64,000 bases of DNA from assembly GCA_036852015.1 (NCBI GenBank), contig JAANDG010000547.1, positions 1 to 64,000 of the forward strand, read 5' to 3'. Origin of the DNA: Pelodera strongyloides (lineage: Eukaryota; Nematoda; Chromadorea; Rhabditida; Rhabditidae). Numbering within the stretch: the stretch's first letter is position 1; each line of letters begins with the position of its first letter. This document shows positions 34,701 to 44,987 of the stretch, piece by piece. The position numbers and the translations under genes were made by a program. The notes beneath the pieces are model-generated. The model saw only the letters and a program-made list of their open reading frames with translations. It was not told the origin of the DNA and made no database searches.

Positions 34701-34811
34701 TCGATGTGTTTCAAAAACCGGCCGGTATTTCACTTTAAATCATTTCAGATCCCTCAACTGATAGCTTTGATTACTCGTGTCCGGGACGCATTGAATGAGA
34801 CCACCGCATAA
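25729..34811 (+). CDS. COG2: Conserved oligomeric Golgi complex subunit 2
   Basis: COG2 is a lobe A subunit of the COG tether, which holds retrograde vesicles at the cis/medial Golgi and so keeps glycosylation enzymes in place. Twenty-two exons give 680 codons with every phase closing: 25729-25841, 26010-26088, 26726-26833, 27055-27122, 27540-27665, 27918-28008, 28265-28318, 28475-28576, 28839-28910, 29183-29287, 29509-29658, 29926-30021, 30431-30499, 30756-30868, 31153-31216, 31624-31697, 32076-32199, 32566-32699, 32933-33008, 33158-33269, 34228-34277 and 34749-34811. The N-terminus carries the family motif (LCFNKAHFTRSDFDV) followed by INDDYADFVHLSSNL. The C-terminal part has DVPKQYRWT...AYVGSA, as in animal COG2. 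Vertebrate COG2 is about 740 residues. The intron after 31697 has a GC donor (AG/GCGAGT). Introns carry several MITEs; exons are untouched. Confidence 0.96.
26208..26616. mobile_element. Long palindromic MITE, family F (COG2 intron 2)
   Basis: Starts TTTAAAGGGACAGGCCCATC and ends with CTCCTGTCCCTTTCCTTTAA. The arms (about 190 bp) mirror each other almost completely: CTATCAAGCATTTTTATTAC faces its complement, and GTATACCGTAAAGCCGCA faces a diverged complement. Confidence 0.92.
27345..27437. repeat. Two-unit tandem repeat in COG2 intron 4
   Basis: Two units of about 45 bp with GTTTTGAAACTATTTAGCCAT, separated by small changes. Confidence 0.8.
29331..29451. mobile_element. Short palindromic MITE, family I (COG2 intron 10)
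   Basis: The left arm TTTTCCGTGTTTTAGATTTA continues through GAATTAGTGTTATCAG. The right arm is its near-complement, ending AACCTAAAACACAGAAAA. The total is 121 bp. Confidence 0.88.
30065..30187. repeat. Dispersed 3'-tail repeat
   Basis: Contains CCTTGTCAG(T)ATGG...CGTCTTAGGGTGCC and ends ATCAATAAACC. It resembles 23665-23795 (CCTCGTCAGTAT...GTCTTAGGGTTCC...CCAATAAACC). The shared order of motifs ending in a poly(A)-signal-like string suggests the 3' end of a LINE, a SINE or a retrocopy. It lies in a COG2 intron. Confidence 0.55.
31273..31463. mobile_element. MITE family A copy 3 (COG2 intron 15)
   Basis: The left end has TTAAAGCAAAGTAGTGGCC and the right end CCGGCCGGTATTTCGCTTTA. A small extra CAAAAATTC-type duplication occurs near the right arm. 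Confidence 0.9.
31829..32019. mobile_element. MITE family A copy 4 (COG2 intron 16)
   Basis: Left AAAGCGAAATACCGCCCGG, right CCGGCCGGTATTTCACTTTA. The interior repeats a CAGTTGTCCACTAT motif near 31955 and 31978. Confidence 0.92.
33822..34180. mobile_element. MITE family G (COG2 intron 20)
   Basis: Ends TTTAAAGGGACTGTCAAGCC and GGCTTGACATGCCCTTTAA. The interior has a two-unit direct repeat (CAGCAAAGAAAAAGAGGAG, 34034-34120). Confidence 0.85.
34557..34739. mobile_element. MITE family A copy 5 (COG2 last intron)
   Basis: Left TTAAAGCGAAATACTGGCCG, right CGGCCGGTATTTCACTTTAA. Its right end lies nine bases upstream of the last COG2 exon, so it supplies part of the splice-acceptor region. Confidence 0.93.
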
Positions 34812-35495
34812 TGAATGATGCCTAAATAGAGAAGTTTTAATTTAACGATAGCATAACTTTATTGATCTAATAATAATGTTTTTTTTTATTATATTTATAA
34901 CTTGCACGGCACTGGCTTCGTCTTTAGTTAGTTGGCTTTATGGAACTTTCTATGTGAATTGTGATGTATAGATTCAGGGCAATTTGACTATAGCAGTTAT
35001 TTTATTTTGTTCATTAACGAAATGTAGCAAGTGGGCAATTTATGTGCATTTTTTTCCTGCTATTTTGTTCTGTAGTTAACTGTTCTGTGATATGAATGTT
35101 TTACTGTATTTATTTTAACTTGCATAAGCCATGTATACAATATTTATTAATCCTTTTTTTAGTAATTTATTATTATTGTGACGGGAGTATTGGGTGTTTG
35201 GGTGTTTAAGCTGTGGTCAAAAGTTATAAAACATTTTTTTATATTTTTAAGTTTGTTTATATTATTGTGATGATTGTTTGTGATACCGATGATTATACCT
35301 TCTTTTGTATTAAATGTAGAAGTTTAACTTTTTGCTAGCGTGTATTGTGTATCTTTGTCCTTTTTGTTTTTAATTACCATTGCGGACGGTATATTTATTG
35401 TAGTTATTAGTATTACGTCGATTTATTTATTGTAATTATTAATATTACGTCGGTTTGTTTATTGTAATTATTAATAGTACATTTACTCTTTCAGA
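34812..35495. other. COG2-UFL1 spacer
   Basis: About 680 bp of T-rich sequence that must hold the COG2 3' end and the UFL1 promoter. ATTAAA near 35308 is a possible poly(A) signal. A short TTTATTGTAATTATTAATA(T) motif repeats three times at 35391-35475, just before the UFL1 start. Confidence 0.7.
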
Positions 35496-38400
35496 ATGAG
35501 CTCTTGGGCGGATATTCAACGATTGGCCTCCGACCTTCAGAGGGTGCAGCTGTCTGCGGCAGCCAAGAAGTGAGTATATTAGTTTGAACTATGCGTCTGC
35601 CCCGCGCACCTAGGGCAAGTCTCCGGTGCTTCGCCGTGCACCTCCAATATGGAAAGATGATTGGTGAGCGGCGAAGAAGTCGCGCACGTTTTGAATGGGT
35701 GCGCAAACTGTAACAATACATATTTTGCGCAAACCCGGCCCAGTAGCAATGGAGTGGATGCGGAAGTTTGGCAGTGGGCCGGTCCGGTTAGATGAGTTAG
35801 TTAGGTAAAGGCGTAATTGAGCTTATTGTCACTTCAGGCTGTCAGATGACAATTGCATCGAAGTGATGTCAACATTGATTGCGAATAAGATGATCGATGT
35901 GGTGTTCACGAGGACCGGAGGAGCCTATGTGACGAGAAAACACTTGAGAACAGAGGTTGGTTATTATTAGTCTGATTGACCATCTTTTCGTAATCTTACA
36001 CTGCGCTGTCAGTTGTGCAATTGCAGTTCCGTAATTGTGCAAGAGCCAGCGAGTGTTTTACTTCTTTGTGTGTATGTGAATGTGAGAGATACGGAGAGAG
36101 TTGACTGTTGTGCGTTTTGGCAGCTTGGGGTAGCTAACAAAGTAAGTATAAATCATGTTGCTGTTCCTATTTCAGATCCGTAATGAGTGCCTTGGCCTGG
36201 GTGGGCGCGTCGCGCTCACAGAACTGGTTGATACTCTGAATATCGATTTTGCACACATTGAAGACGCGGCGAGGTTCATCGTTGCCGATGATAAGAACTT
36301 TATCCTGTCTAATGGAGAACTGTTTGCAAAGTAAGTGGATTCAAGTTGGCTCCATACGTTTTACTATACGATCGTACCATTTATTCTTACTGTATGTGTT
36401 TAGCGTGAAATTGTTTACTCCAAATATTCCATAAGAAAATGAAAAGACAAAGGAATGATGTGAAAAGGGAGAACACATATACATTTTTCATGGAATGCGA
36501 TGTGGTGATATGTTGTGTGGTGATATGCCCACGAAATGTGATCTGATCGGTAGCTTAGGAACCTAGAAATAACTGTGTTCTTTGGCCATATTCACCACTC
36601 TAATTCCCTCGGGGACTCGGGGAAATACTCCCTTGCCCTGGGGACAGAAAATAGCATTCTAATGTGAGACACGCAGAGAAAAAGATGGGGAATTCCCCAT
36701 GGGGAATTGGGTGGTGAATATGGCCTTCGTTTGTATCGCGGGTCTGAGCCTGAATTTTCAGGGAATATGTGAACAAACTATCTCATGAGTTGCGCGAAAT
36801 GCTGGAAGAAGATGGAGTCAGGTCAAAGGTATGGGAATTTGAATTTGAGATCTTTACTTTGCGTTAAAGCGAAATACCGGCCGGTTTTTGAAACGCATCT
36901 CAAGTACTTGCATTCCTATGCATTTATGCAACGTGGGGTCTAATTGAGGTCTTGTTTTTATTCTAATTTTTGCTCATTTGCATATGTTTCATAAGAAAGC
37001 AGGTGTACGCAATGCTTTTCAAAAACCGGCCGGTATTTCGCTTTACCTTGTTTTAACCTTTGATCTTAATCTGTGGGTTGTTTTAACATTTCAATGTATT
37101 ATGCGTTGCGCTATTTTGTTTCACAATGTGCCCTTCTTAGCCGTCTTTTACTTTTTAGAACTTTAGTGTCAAAAGCCATGTGTTTCTAACTCTAACTATC
37201 GGTTGACGTATAAATCAAACTTCGATTACGGTGACTACTTCTGTTTGGTAAGTCGTCCCGCGGCTATCCATCATTCTTTCATCACCGCGGCTATCCTTTC
37301 GTTTCCAGGCCCTTCTGTGCCGCCAGTGGAACCTGACCGCAGACCTGCTGAAGGCTCTCCTTCTCGACCAATTGCCCCCAGATGGGGAATTTGTGGTCGA
37401 CTCGGATCACGTCTACACAAGTGAATATCTAATTGCCCATAAGATGATTCTGAGGGCCATGATTTCGGCAATTACTAAGTTGGTTTCTTTGTTTATTGTA
37501 ATTGTAAGTTTGACATCAGTCTGATGTTGTTGTGTTGTTTGAGTTGAAGCCAATGTGTTGTTATAGCGAGTAAAATGTGGAAGTTTCTGCTCAGCTATGT
37601 TTACTTACATAAAATAATTATATAATAAGTAATTTATTACGCACACATACAATTCATGAGAAAAATATATGCAACGTACAGTTTTGTCGAGTAAAGCAAC
37701 AGTAGCACAAATACAAATATGAAGAAAGCGAAAAATAAATAAACATGTATATTATATGTATAGTGTAATGATAAATTATTCGTATTTCTAGGGTAACTCC
37801 ATTATCACTGTTGCAATCTCGCGTGGCACTTCCGGGTTCACGATTCTATAACGCTCTAGACGAGTTGTTCGCCGGAGGAGAGGTCAGTAACATAGAATTA
37901 GTTGTTCATGATATATTTTTATTCGCTGGGGTGGTGGGCCACGGGGTTAGACACGTAACTTGGTTGTTTACAGTTTCTTCGCATAAACTTAGTTTCTTAC
38001 TTATTTTCGCGGAGAGACCAAGTAGATTTAGTTTTTTTATTGATTTCGTTGGGTCAGACACAGACATGTTGTTCACAGTTTCGACATGCTTTAAACAACT
38101 TTGTATAGCTAACCAAATTTTCAAAACCTATTCTTCTCCAGTGATACAGTATCCTGCAGATATCGATTTTCCACTTTCGGTGTTTCACTTTCACACTAGT
38201 GCATTACGACAATTACAGGTTCCCGGGCAAATCATTGGAAATAAGAACTCGTCTAACGCTGCTTATGTACCGAATTTGCATGGAGAGCTGATCAACCTGG
38301 CCCTGAGAAGAATGATCGCACAAAACGATTTCATACGTAAGATATTCCTATGTCTTGTTTGGAAGATTGTTAACTTCCAATTGCTCGTTTAGTTTTTTTA

Positions 38401-41400
38401 TTGTCTTTCCGCGGAACATGAGGTAACGCTTTAACTGAAATTGGAATTGTCAGCTACGCTTCTTGATAAGTTGGCGGCGAAACATGGTGCTTTCTATTTG
38501 TAATATTCTTAGATTTTCACTGTAATTACACATACGCGTATATGTATAAATACGCACATAAGCGCATACACGTACGCACGCCGTATTCACCAAATAGATG
38601 TGTTGTCCTTTCCGGTTTGACTAATGTCTTATATTGATAAAGCCATATCATTCAGAATTGTCGCAAGTGAAGAAGATGGGCGTTGCCGATGTGAAAAGTG
38701 CTTTGAAATCGGCGATGGAGGCAAAGGACTTTGACAACCTTGTCTTCCTACCCACTATAGTCGTTACCAAGGACCTGGTCGAACATCAGTTGAATGAAGT
38801 GAAAGGTTGGTCATTTTAAGAAGTTTGAATGTTTTTTTCCTTGGTGACATTCTGTGGTCTTTTGCGTGTTCTGGTTGCTAGGAGGTACGGTAGGGTAGTT
38901 TCAATAACATTCACATTATTGATTACTGTACAAATTACGCGACTACAAAATAAATATTGGAAAACGGGTGAAGAACGAGAACCTTTTATTATGTATTACT
39001 GTATGATGAATCAATATGAATGTATCTTAATTGCCTAGCGTTAAAGCGAAATACCGGCCGGTTTTTGAAACGCGTGGACACCTGCATTCTTGTGTACCTT
39101 ATGCAAATGAACATAAATTAGAATAAAAATCGAGCCAAATTCGAGCAAATTAGCTTAAATTTGTAAGGATTCAACTGTCCACGGTGCGTTTCAAAAACCG
39201 GCCGGTATTTCGCTTTAGAGTAATCTAATTTCCAGCCGCAATCGAAAAGGAGAAGTATATTCGTGTGGCTGATGTGCTCCACCAGAGTGGAATTCCTTTT
39301 GATGAAGAGGATACGGAATACTTTATTACGAAGACCATTAAGGCCAATAAGGTACGGTTACTAGGTTAACTGACTGAAAAATTGGATGAAAGTCTACAGA
39401 ATAGTTGCATGTTTTAAACAGGTTATGTACGTCGGTGCTGTTCTTAATTGTGTTTTGTGAACCTGTTCCCGTGAACCGATACTTTACTTAGCATTCGGTT
39501 GTATTTTTCATTAAAAATGCGATTGTTTGGATTTTTTGTTATCGGTACTGCCTTATTATGTCCAATGATAATATCAAGCAAAAGGAGGGTTTTTGTAATG
39601 TTGGCCGGATTCTTTATTCTAATCTTCTAATCTTCTTCAGCAATGGCATTCGGACGATGGCTTTGTGTTCACAAATGAGCTTCTTGTCAAGGCCTTTGAA
39701 TCGATTGGATCAAAGGTTCGGAGCTTTTAGATATTTCATTTTTGTTAGTTTTCAATGTAGTATACAGTTAAAGGAGGAGGCTCACGAAAAATACACCCTA
39801 TATTCCTTCCCCTTCCCCTTATCGACGTATGATGGTTTGATCCTCAAAAAAAAACACAAGACGTTTCAAGAACGTGCTGCAAGGTTGTATAGGTCTCACT
39901 AGTCTCACAGTTTATAACTTATTCCGCGGAGATCCAGAATAAACGACAAGTTTAAAATCAAATAGTTTGTTTAGCCTTATTAGGGGTTTCCTCTGGATAG
40001 CTTACTATTTGGAAGATTGCAAAAAAAAATAATTGCAAATTACCTTTTAGTTGGACGAGCGAGCTGAAAAGGAGGTCAGTCGCCTGGAAGATATGAAGAA
40101 GAATCCGCAGGTATGTGTTTGTTGTTTCTATTTACACATTTTCTTATTTATGAACTTTTAGCCCAATCCATATTCACGCTTCCCTTAGTTCGAGTGCCAT
40201 CTCGATCTCGTGCCAAGTGCTTCAAATTTTATAACATTTTTTATAATATTTTTTAAAATATAATAAAATAAATTTTTAAATGTATTATTGTTGCATGTGT
40301 GCCTTGAAGAGCCCATACTTGTGGTATTTATATTTGGTATTTGCTAAACATGGAAGTTTAGGTGTTCTTCATTATTTTTTTCATTGTCCCTTGTTTCTTT
40401 AGAGCTACAGTAATCCGGCCAGTGGTGCCAAGTCAAAGGGCGCTAAGAAGGCTAAAGGCAAGGGTGGAAAGGGAGCCAGAGACGCAGAGGAGGAGAGCGA
40501 GAGTGCAGGACCGTCTAGTGAGTTTTGTTATTTTAATTATTACTGTTTAAATTATAGTGTAAGTTGGTTTTATTAAACATTATGATTTTGGGAGTGAAAT
40601 TTTCTTGGCATTTGGCCGTATAGGCTCACATAATTGAATTGAACTAGTGTTTTGAACTAGTGAACTGGTATGTTTTAGATTACGTACTTTTTCATATATG
40701 TAGATTATTATAGGTCTTAGGTCGTATGGTTTTTTTCCCCGGTTTATTTGAGAGCCTTGTTACCTTAGTATATCGATGACCTATCTAGGATATTAAGCTA
40801 TGTTTGTTTTTTATTCGTGATTCTCATTTAGCTTCCAACAATGTATTCATTTCTGCCGGAGAGATTGAAACAATACTTGTTGATCTGGGAGAAGTCGCGC
40901 CCGAGTTGGCGACTGCTGTGTCTGAAGCGATTTCTGATCAAGTGAGTTCGAGCGCATCATTTCAGCTTTAAGGAGTTCGGGCACGTGGTTTTTTAATGTT
41001 GAACAGGTGCATTTACGTGTCGTTTACGTGTATGCAAATCAAACTGTTTTTGCGCACAATATAGGCGTAGCCGTCACACAGTTATCCTGCATATGTTCCA
41101 TAATATGTCTGCCTTGTGCCATATCATTGCTTTATCACTCCAATCAATGAGTTTTCGAATAGATTTTGTTAGTATTACTGAGTACATGGATTGCCGGCAT
41201 GCTTAGCTTCTAGCTGGTTAAGATGTGATGTTGCAGTTATATGTTTCACAGCTTCTACCAATCAAAAAGTGGTTGATTCATTTTACTTATTGGCCGTTAC
41301 CTTGCATTTACGACGGAATCACTTATTGTTAGTACTCAGTACCACAAGTTCCCCGTTTGTCAAATACACCAGAATAAGATGTTTCTTTTGCAGTGCGTGG

Positions 41401-43480
41401 CATCTCTCCGTGAGCGTGTTCTTCGTATCATTGCAACACAGGCCACCAATGCGGCGCAGTCACATAAGAAGTGAGTTTTCTTTATTATTTTCTTTACCTT
41501 CAAAGTTGGAATTATTCGTAGAAACATTATTTTTGGTCCGCTTCCGCGCTCGGCGAAGACGCGCTTGAAAATACTTTAGTAATGGTGGTCCACTGGTACA
41601 AATGTAGTTCACACTTTCATACTGTATTTCTAGGTCTCACCAACAGCTTCAACAGCAAGTCTCTCAATTGTATGGAAACATTTGCATGTTTGATGATGCA
41701 CTGGAGAAGTTGCCAGGTATTTGTTAATTTGTTTGTATGTGGATGCGGATGTGACATTGTGCATCTAATAAATTCATTCATTTTCGAAATTGATATTTAC
41801 TAATTTATTATTTTAGTTGGATTGGCTGGCGACCTGCGGGCTTTCTTGCAAAAATCTCTGTGCACAGAATTGGTGCATGCAATTCTCTCTTTTTCATCCG
41901 GAACACCTAATGTTTCACAGTTGAAAGAAAAGGTGGGTGGGTTCGAAAAGTCTAATAACATATTGCTAACGAATGGCATATGTTGTTTGTCACCGACAGA
42001 GAACTGAATGAGCTGTCACCTGTCACTGTCAACATGGGATTTGAACTTATTAATTTATTCGTTTTTAGCAACGTGACGATGTGGTAGCCACTCTGTCGTC
42101 AGATGCGAGAAGAGTGATCACCCAGTTGTACGCGAGTCTGAAGGCGCTAACACTTCAGGTACTATAGGCTTTAAATCATTTAAAGCGAAATACCGGCCGG
42201 TTTTTGAAACAAATCGAGTCCACCAGCGTTCTTACGCAGCTTATGCAAATGATCATAAATTAGAATAAAAAATAGTGCTAAATTCGAGCAAATTAGCATA
42301 AATACCTAATAATTCAGTTGTCCACGATGCGCTTCAAGAACTGACCGGTATTTCGCTTTAAATTATTGTTTATTTAGTAGAAAACTTAATTTTTTATTTA
42401 GAAGAAAACTTAATTTTTATCTGTGAGTTGTTAGATAATAATGTATGGAATGAAGAAGCAGGTTTTATAATTTGGAATCTTAATTTTTGACTATGAATTA
42501 TATTAACGACTTTACGATATCGATTTTTTTTGTTCAGGAGTTTCACGACGCCATTTTTGATGCAGCCGCGCCCTCTGCCTTTTCGTTGGCTATGAAGAAC
42601 CCAGATAAGAAGGCCAAGTCAGTTTTTGTTTGATTTTGCTATTTTTTGTTTCCTCAATAGTTATTTTCAACCTTTGTTTTGTGCGTTTCCATGGTCTTTT
42701 GCGGTGACCGCTATTTCATGGGCATAGGGCCTCATAATAGACAAATAGACATTTAAACAGTTAATCGGAAAGCATTTTAGGACGGAGCTGATGGACAATT
42801 ATACCTCGGAATTGCTTCAGCAAGTTCAATCCCAGGATGAGCCGGCGTCATGCCTTCTATCAGCCGTTAGTTATATTAGAATCAAACGTTGCTTATCTTG
42901 TCAATCCTTTCTCGTCTTACTATTGTCAACAGTTCCACTTTGGATTTCCTTCAGTTTATTTCTTGTTCATCATTCACTTTCATCTTGCTTAGGGAAAATA
43001 ACTCCTTACACACTTAGGCATGAAGGCAAATGAAGCTATGACAATTTGAAATTACCAATCTATTGAATTTTCAGGTTCTGCATTTGTATGCAAAGATTGG
43101 CACTCCCGTTCACGCTTCTGGAAAATTCGTCTCGCAATTGGTACCAAATTTGGCACCGGAGATTGATACTGTAAGGCTTAATACAGTCTGTGATATATTT
43201 TAGCCTCTAATTAGGCTCATTACATTATAACTAACGTATCACTATTCCCTCCCACTGGGGGCTGGGAGGAATGAGAGGCTATTCCCGGCTTCGCGCATAT
43301 TGTGGGTCGGTGGGTCCCAAATAATTTTAAAGAAGTTTTGTATTTCAGGAAATATACGACCTGGTTGTCGACTCGCAGAAATTGGTAGTAGCTGCTTTGA
43401 AGAAAAAGGACGATGAAGAAATAAAAACGGAATTAGCAGAGAAATTAACACAATTGAAGGCCAAACTTGCCACCAATTAG
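35496..43480 (+). CDS. UFL1: E3 UFM1-protein ligase 1
   Basis: UFL1 is the scaffold-type E3 that transfers the ubiquitin-like UFM1 to substrates, notably the ribosome at the ER, with DDRGK1 and CDK5RAP3. Twenty-one phase-consistent exons give 725 codons: 35496-35569, 35838-35955, 36176-36330, 36762-36828, 37309-37478, 37792-37882, 38219-38336, 38656-38805, 39236-39351, 39641-39715, 40051-40110, 40403-40517, 40832-40941, 41394-41470, 41634-41716, 41817-41932, 42069-42158, 42538-42617, 42781-42865, 43075-43170 and 43349-43480. Family features seen are the N-terminal helix (SWADIQRLASDLQRVQ), the NCIEVM...LIANK...VVFTRTG winged-helix start, and LSQVKKMGVADVKSALK. A Lys/Gly-rich disordered linker (GAKSKGAKKAKGKGGKGARD) follows, then a C-terminal alpha-helical region. 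Human UFL1 is about 794 residues. No RING is present, as expected. Confidence 0.97.
36584..36725. mobile_element. Short palindromic element, family J copy 1 (UFL1 intron 3)
   Basis: Left GGCCATATTCACCACTCTAA, right GAATTGGGTGGTGAATATGG. The interior is a GGGGAATTCCCC-rich palindrome. A shorter copy lies at 49721-49819. Confidence 0.88.
36864..37045. mobile_element. MITE family A copy 6 (UFL1 intron 4)
   Basis: Left TTAAAGCGAAATACCGGCCG, right CGGCCGGTATTTCGCTTTA. The outer 35 bp on each side are near-perfect complements. Confidence 0.95.
39041..39217. mobile_element. MITE family A copy 7 (UFL1 intron 8)
   Basis: Left TTAAAGCGAAATACCGGCCG, right CGGCCGGTATTTCGCTTTAG. It ends about 18 bp before exon 9, near the acceptor. 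Confidence 0.95.
39770..39845. mobile_element. Solo end of family B (UFL1 intron 10)
   Basis: TTAAAGGAGGAGGCTCACGA followed by a diverged arm (TATCGACGTATGATGGTTTG) matches one end of the palindromes at 20822 and 22001. No matching second end is visible, so it is a truncated copy. Confidence 0.75.
42179..42361. mobile_element. MITE family A copy 8 (UFL1 intron 17)
   Basis: Left TTTAAAGCGAAATACCGGCC, right GACCGGTATTTCGCTTTAAA. Confidence 0.95.
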
Positions 43481-44987
43481 GCCAATTACATTGTAAGCTT
43501 GTGGGTTTTGTTAAGTATATAACTATATATTTTAGGGTTCTGTGTGTGCTATAAAATTCTAAAGAAATCTTTGCTGTCATCTGTGCGTGCTATCTATCCT
43601 ATATAGTAGTCTTCTTTCTGTCTGTGATACTGTAGTTCGTTGTTGTAATGACTAAATATTATTTAATTTTGTTCGGTTACGGTATCATATTAATTTGAGT
43701 TAATATATGTTTTTGCCTATTATGTGTTGACTGTACGTAGTAAATGTTTTTTTATATGTTTGATTGGTGTCTGTATTTCATTATTAGAAAATTACATTTG
43801 AAACAAGTGCTTAGGAATGCCGTTTTGCAAGGAGTTCTCTTTAGAAAATGCTTGTCCAAACTTTTTTCTTGAAGTGTAATTGTTTATGCTCTTTTCGTCA
43901 CTAAAAGAGAGAGAGAGAGAGAGATAGAGATAGAGGGGGAGAGGAAAGAGAGAGAGAGAGAGGAGGAAAGGAGGGAGATCGAGAGAAAGTGAGGAAGACT
44001 ATGGGGAGGCGAGAGAGCAGAGAGAAGTAAAGTAATTCGAAACCGTTGAATTTTAAAGCGGAAAGTACACAAGATGTCGAGCATAAGAAGCAGTAGGAGA
44101 GACGCAGAGAAGACAGCGAAATGCCCCAAACTTAGGATTGCTTATTCAGTGTATGGGCCCCGGAGGGCGCATAAGAGAGTTGAGTATGGGCGGGGCGTAT
44201 CGATCCATGCCTTGGGACCCAGAGGACCCATGCTTGTCCAGACACGATGAACGACTTTAACTACCCAAAAGGGAGATTTATGCATTTTTACTAGGTCTGT
44301 AGTTTGTAGTTGTGAGTGTAGTTCTTCGATTCTTCTCTCTTCCTTAAAGCGGTATTAGATGTGGTTTGGAAACTTTTTGTGGACTTCACTACGATGTATT
44401 TATGCAAGCCGTGTCCCGGAAATGCCCAGAATGGTACAGAAATTAGCTGATATGAGCATGCAGATGCATATCATACTTTTTATTATACATGCTAATTTCA
44501 AGCCCAAAATGAAAACGAGCTACCACAAGTAAGCAAATAAATTTTTAATTTAGATGAAGTATCCATGAAGTGTATTTGGCTGTTTACGGACCATTTCTGT
44601 GTATTGAACGGGATAAACAACTCGCTTTGTTTTGTTTTGCACCGCAGAGAGGAAAGAGAGCATATGTCGACCTTTTTACTCTTTCTTTTTGTGATATCTT
44701 TTCTAAAGGAAACTCACCACTGCGTGCATTTTCGTCTAACATTGTACAATTAGGTCAAGTTCATGAACAATGAACTTCCTTTAATTTTTACTTTAATAGT
44801 CAAGAGCATTTGTCTTAATTATGCAAACTTCCACTCGTTACCGTACATCAGTTTTTCAATAAATATTATCTATGTCTTGCTGTAGTAGATTACAGTTCGT
44901 CGTGCGATTGCCTTGTTGTCGTCCACGATCGTTTACAATTTCCATTTTTTTTAAGTTTCAGGTTTAAAAAAACCAACGCGGGTGACA
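43481..44987. other. UFL1 3' flank and promoter region of the Ly6-like gene
   Basis: No gene is seen. It contains the GA tract at 43907-43980 and a degenerate family A-like start (TTAAAGCGGTATTAGATGTGG) at 44345. An A/T-rich stretch leads into the next gene. A 67-codon open stretch at 44570-44773 has no supporting features. Confidence 0.6.
43907..43980. repeat. GA-rich microsatellite
   Basis: An interrupted GA/GGA repeat of about 75 bp downstream of UFL1. Confidence 0.95.

Noticed and set aside
37811..38392. A separate 193-codon gene
   Set aside because: It is UFL1 exon 6, intron 6 and exon 7 read through; the outer parts match UFL1. Reported instead as an in-frame intron.
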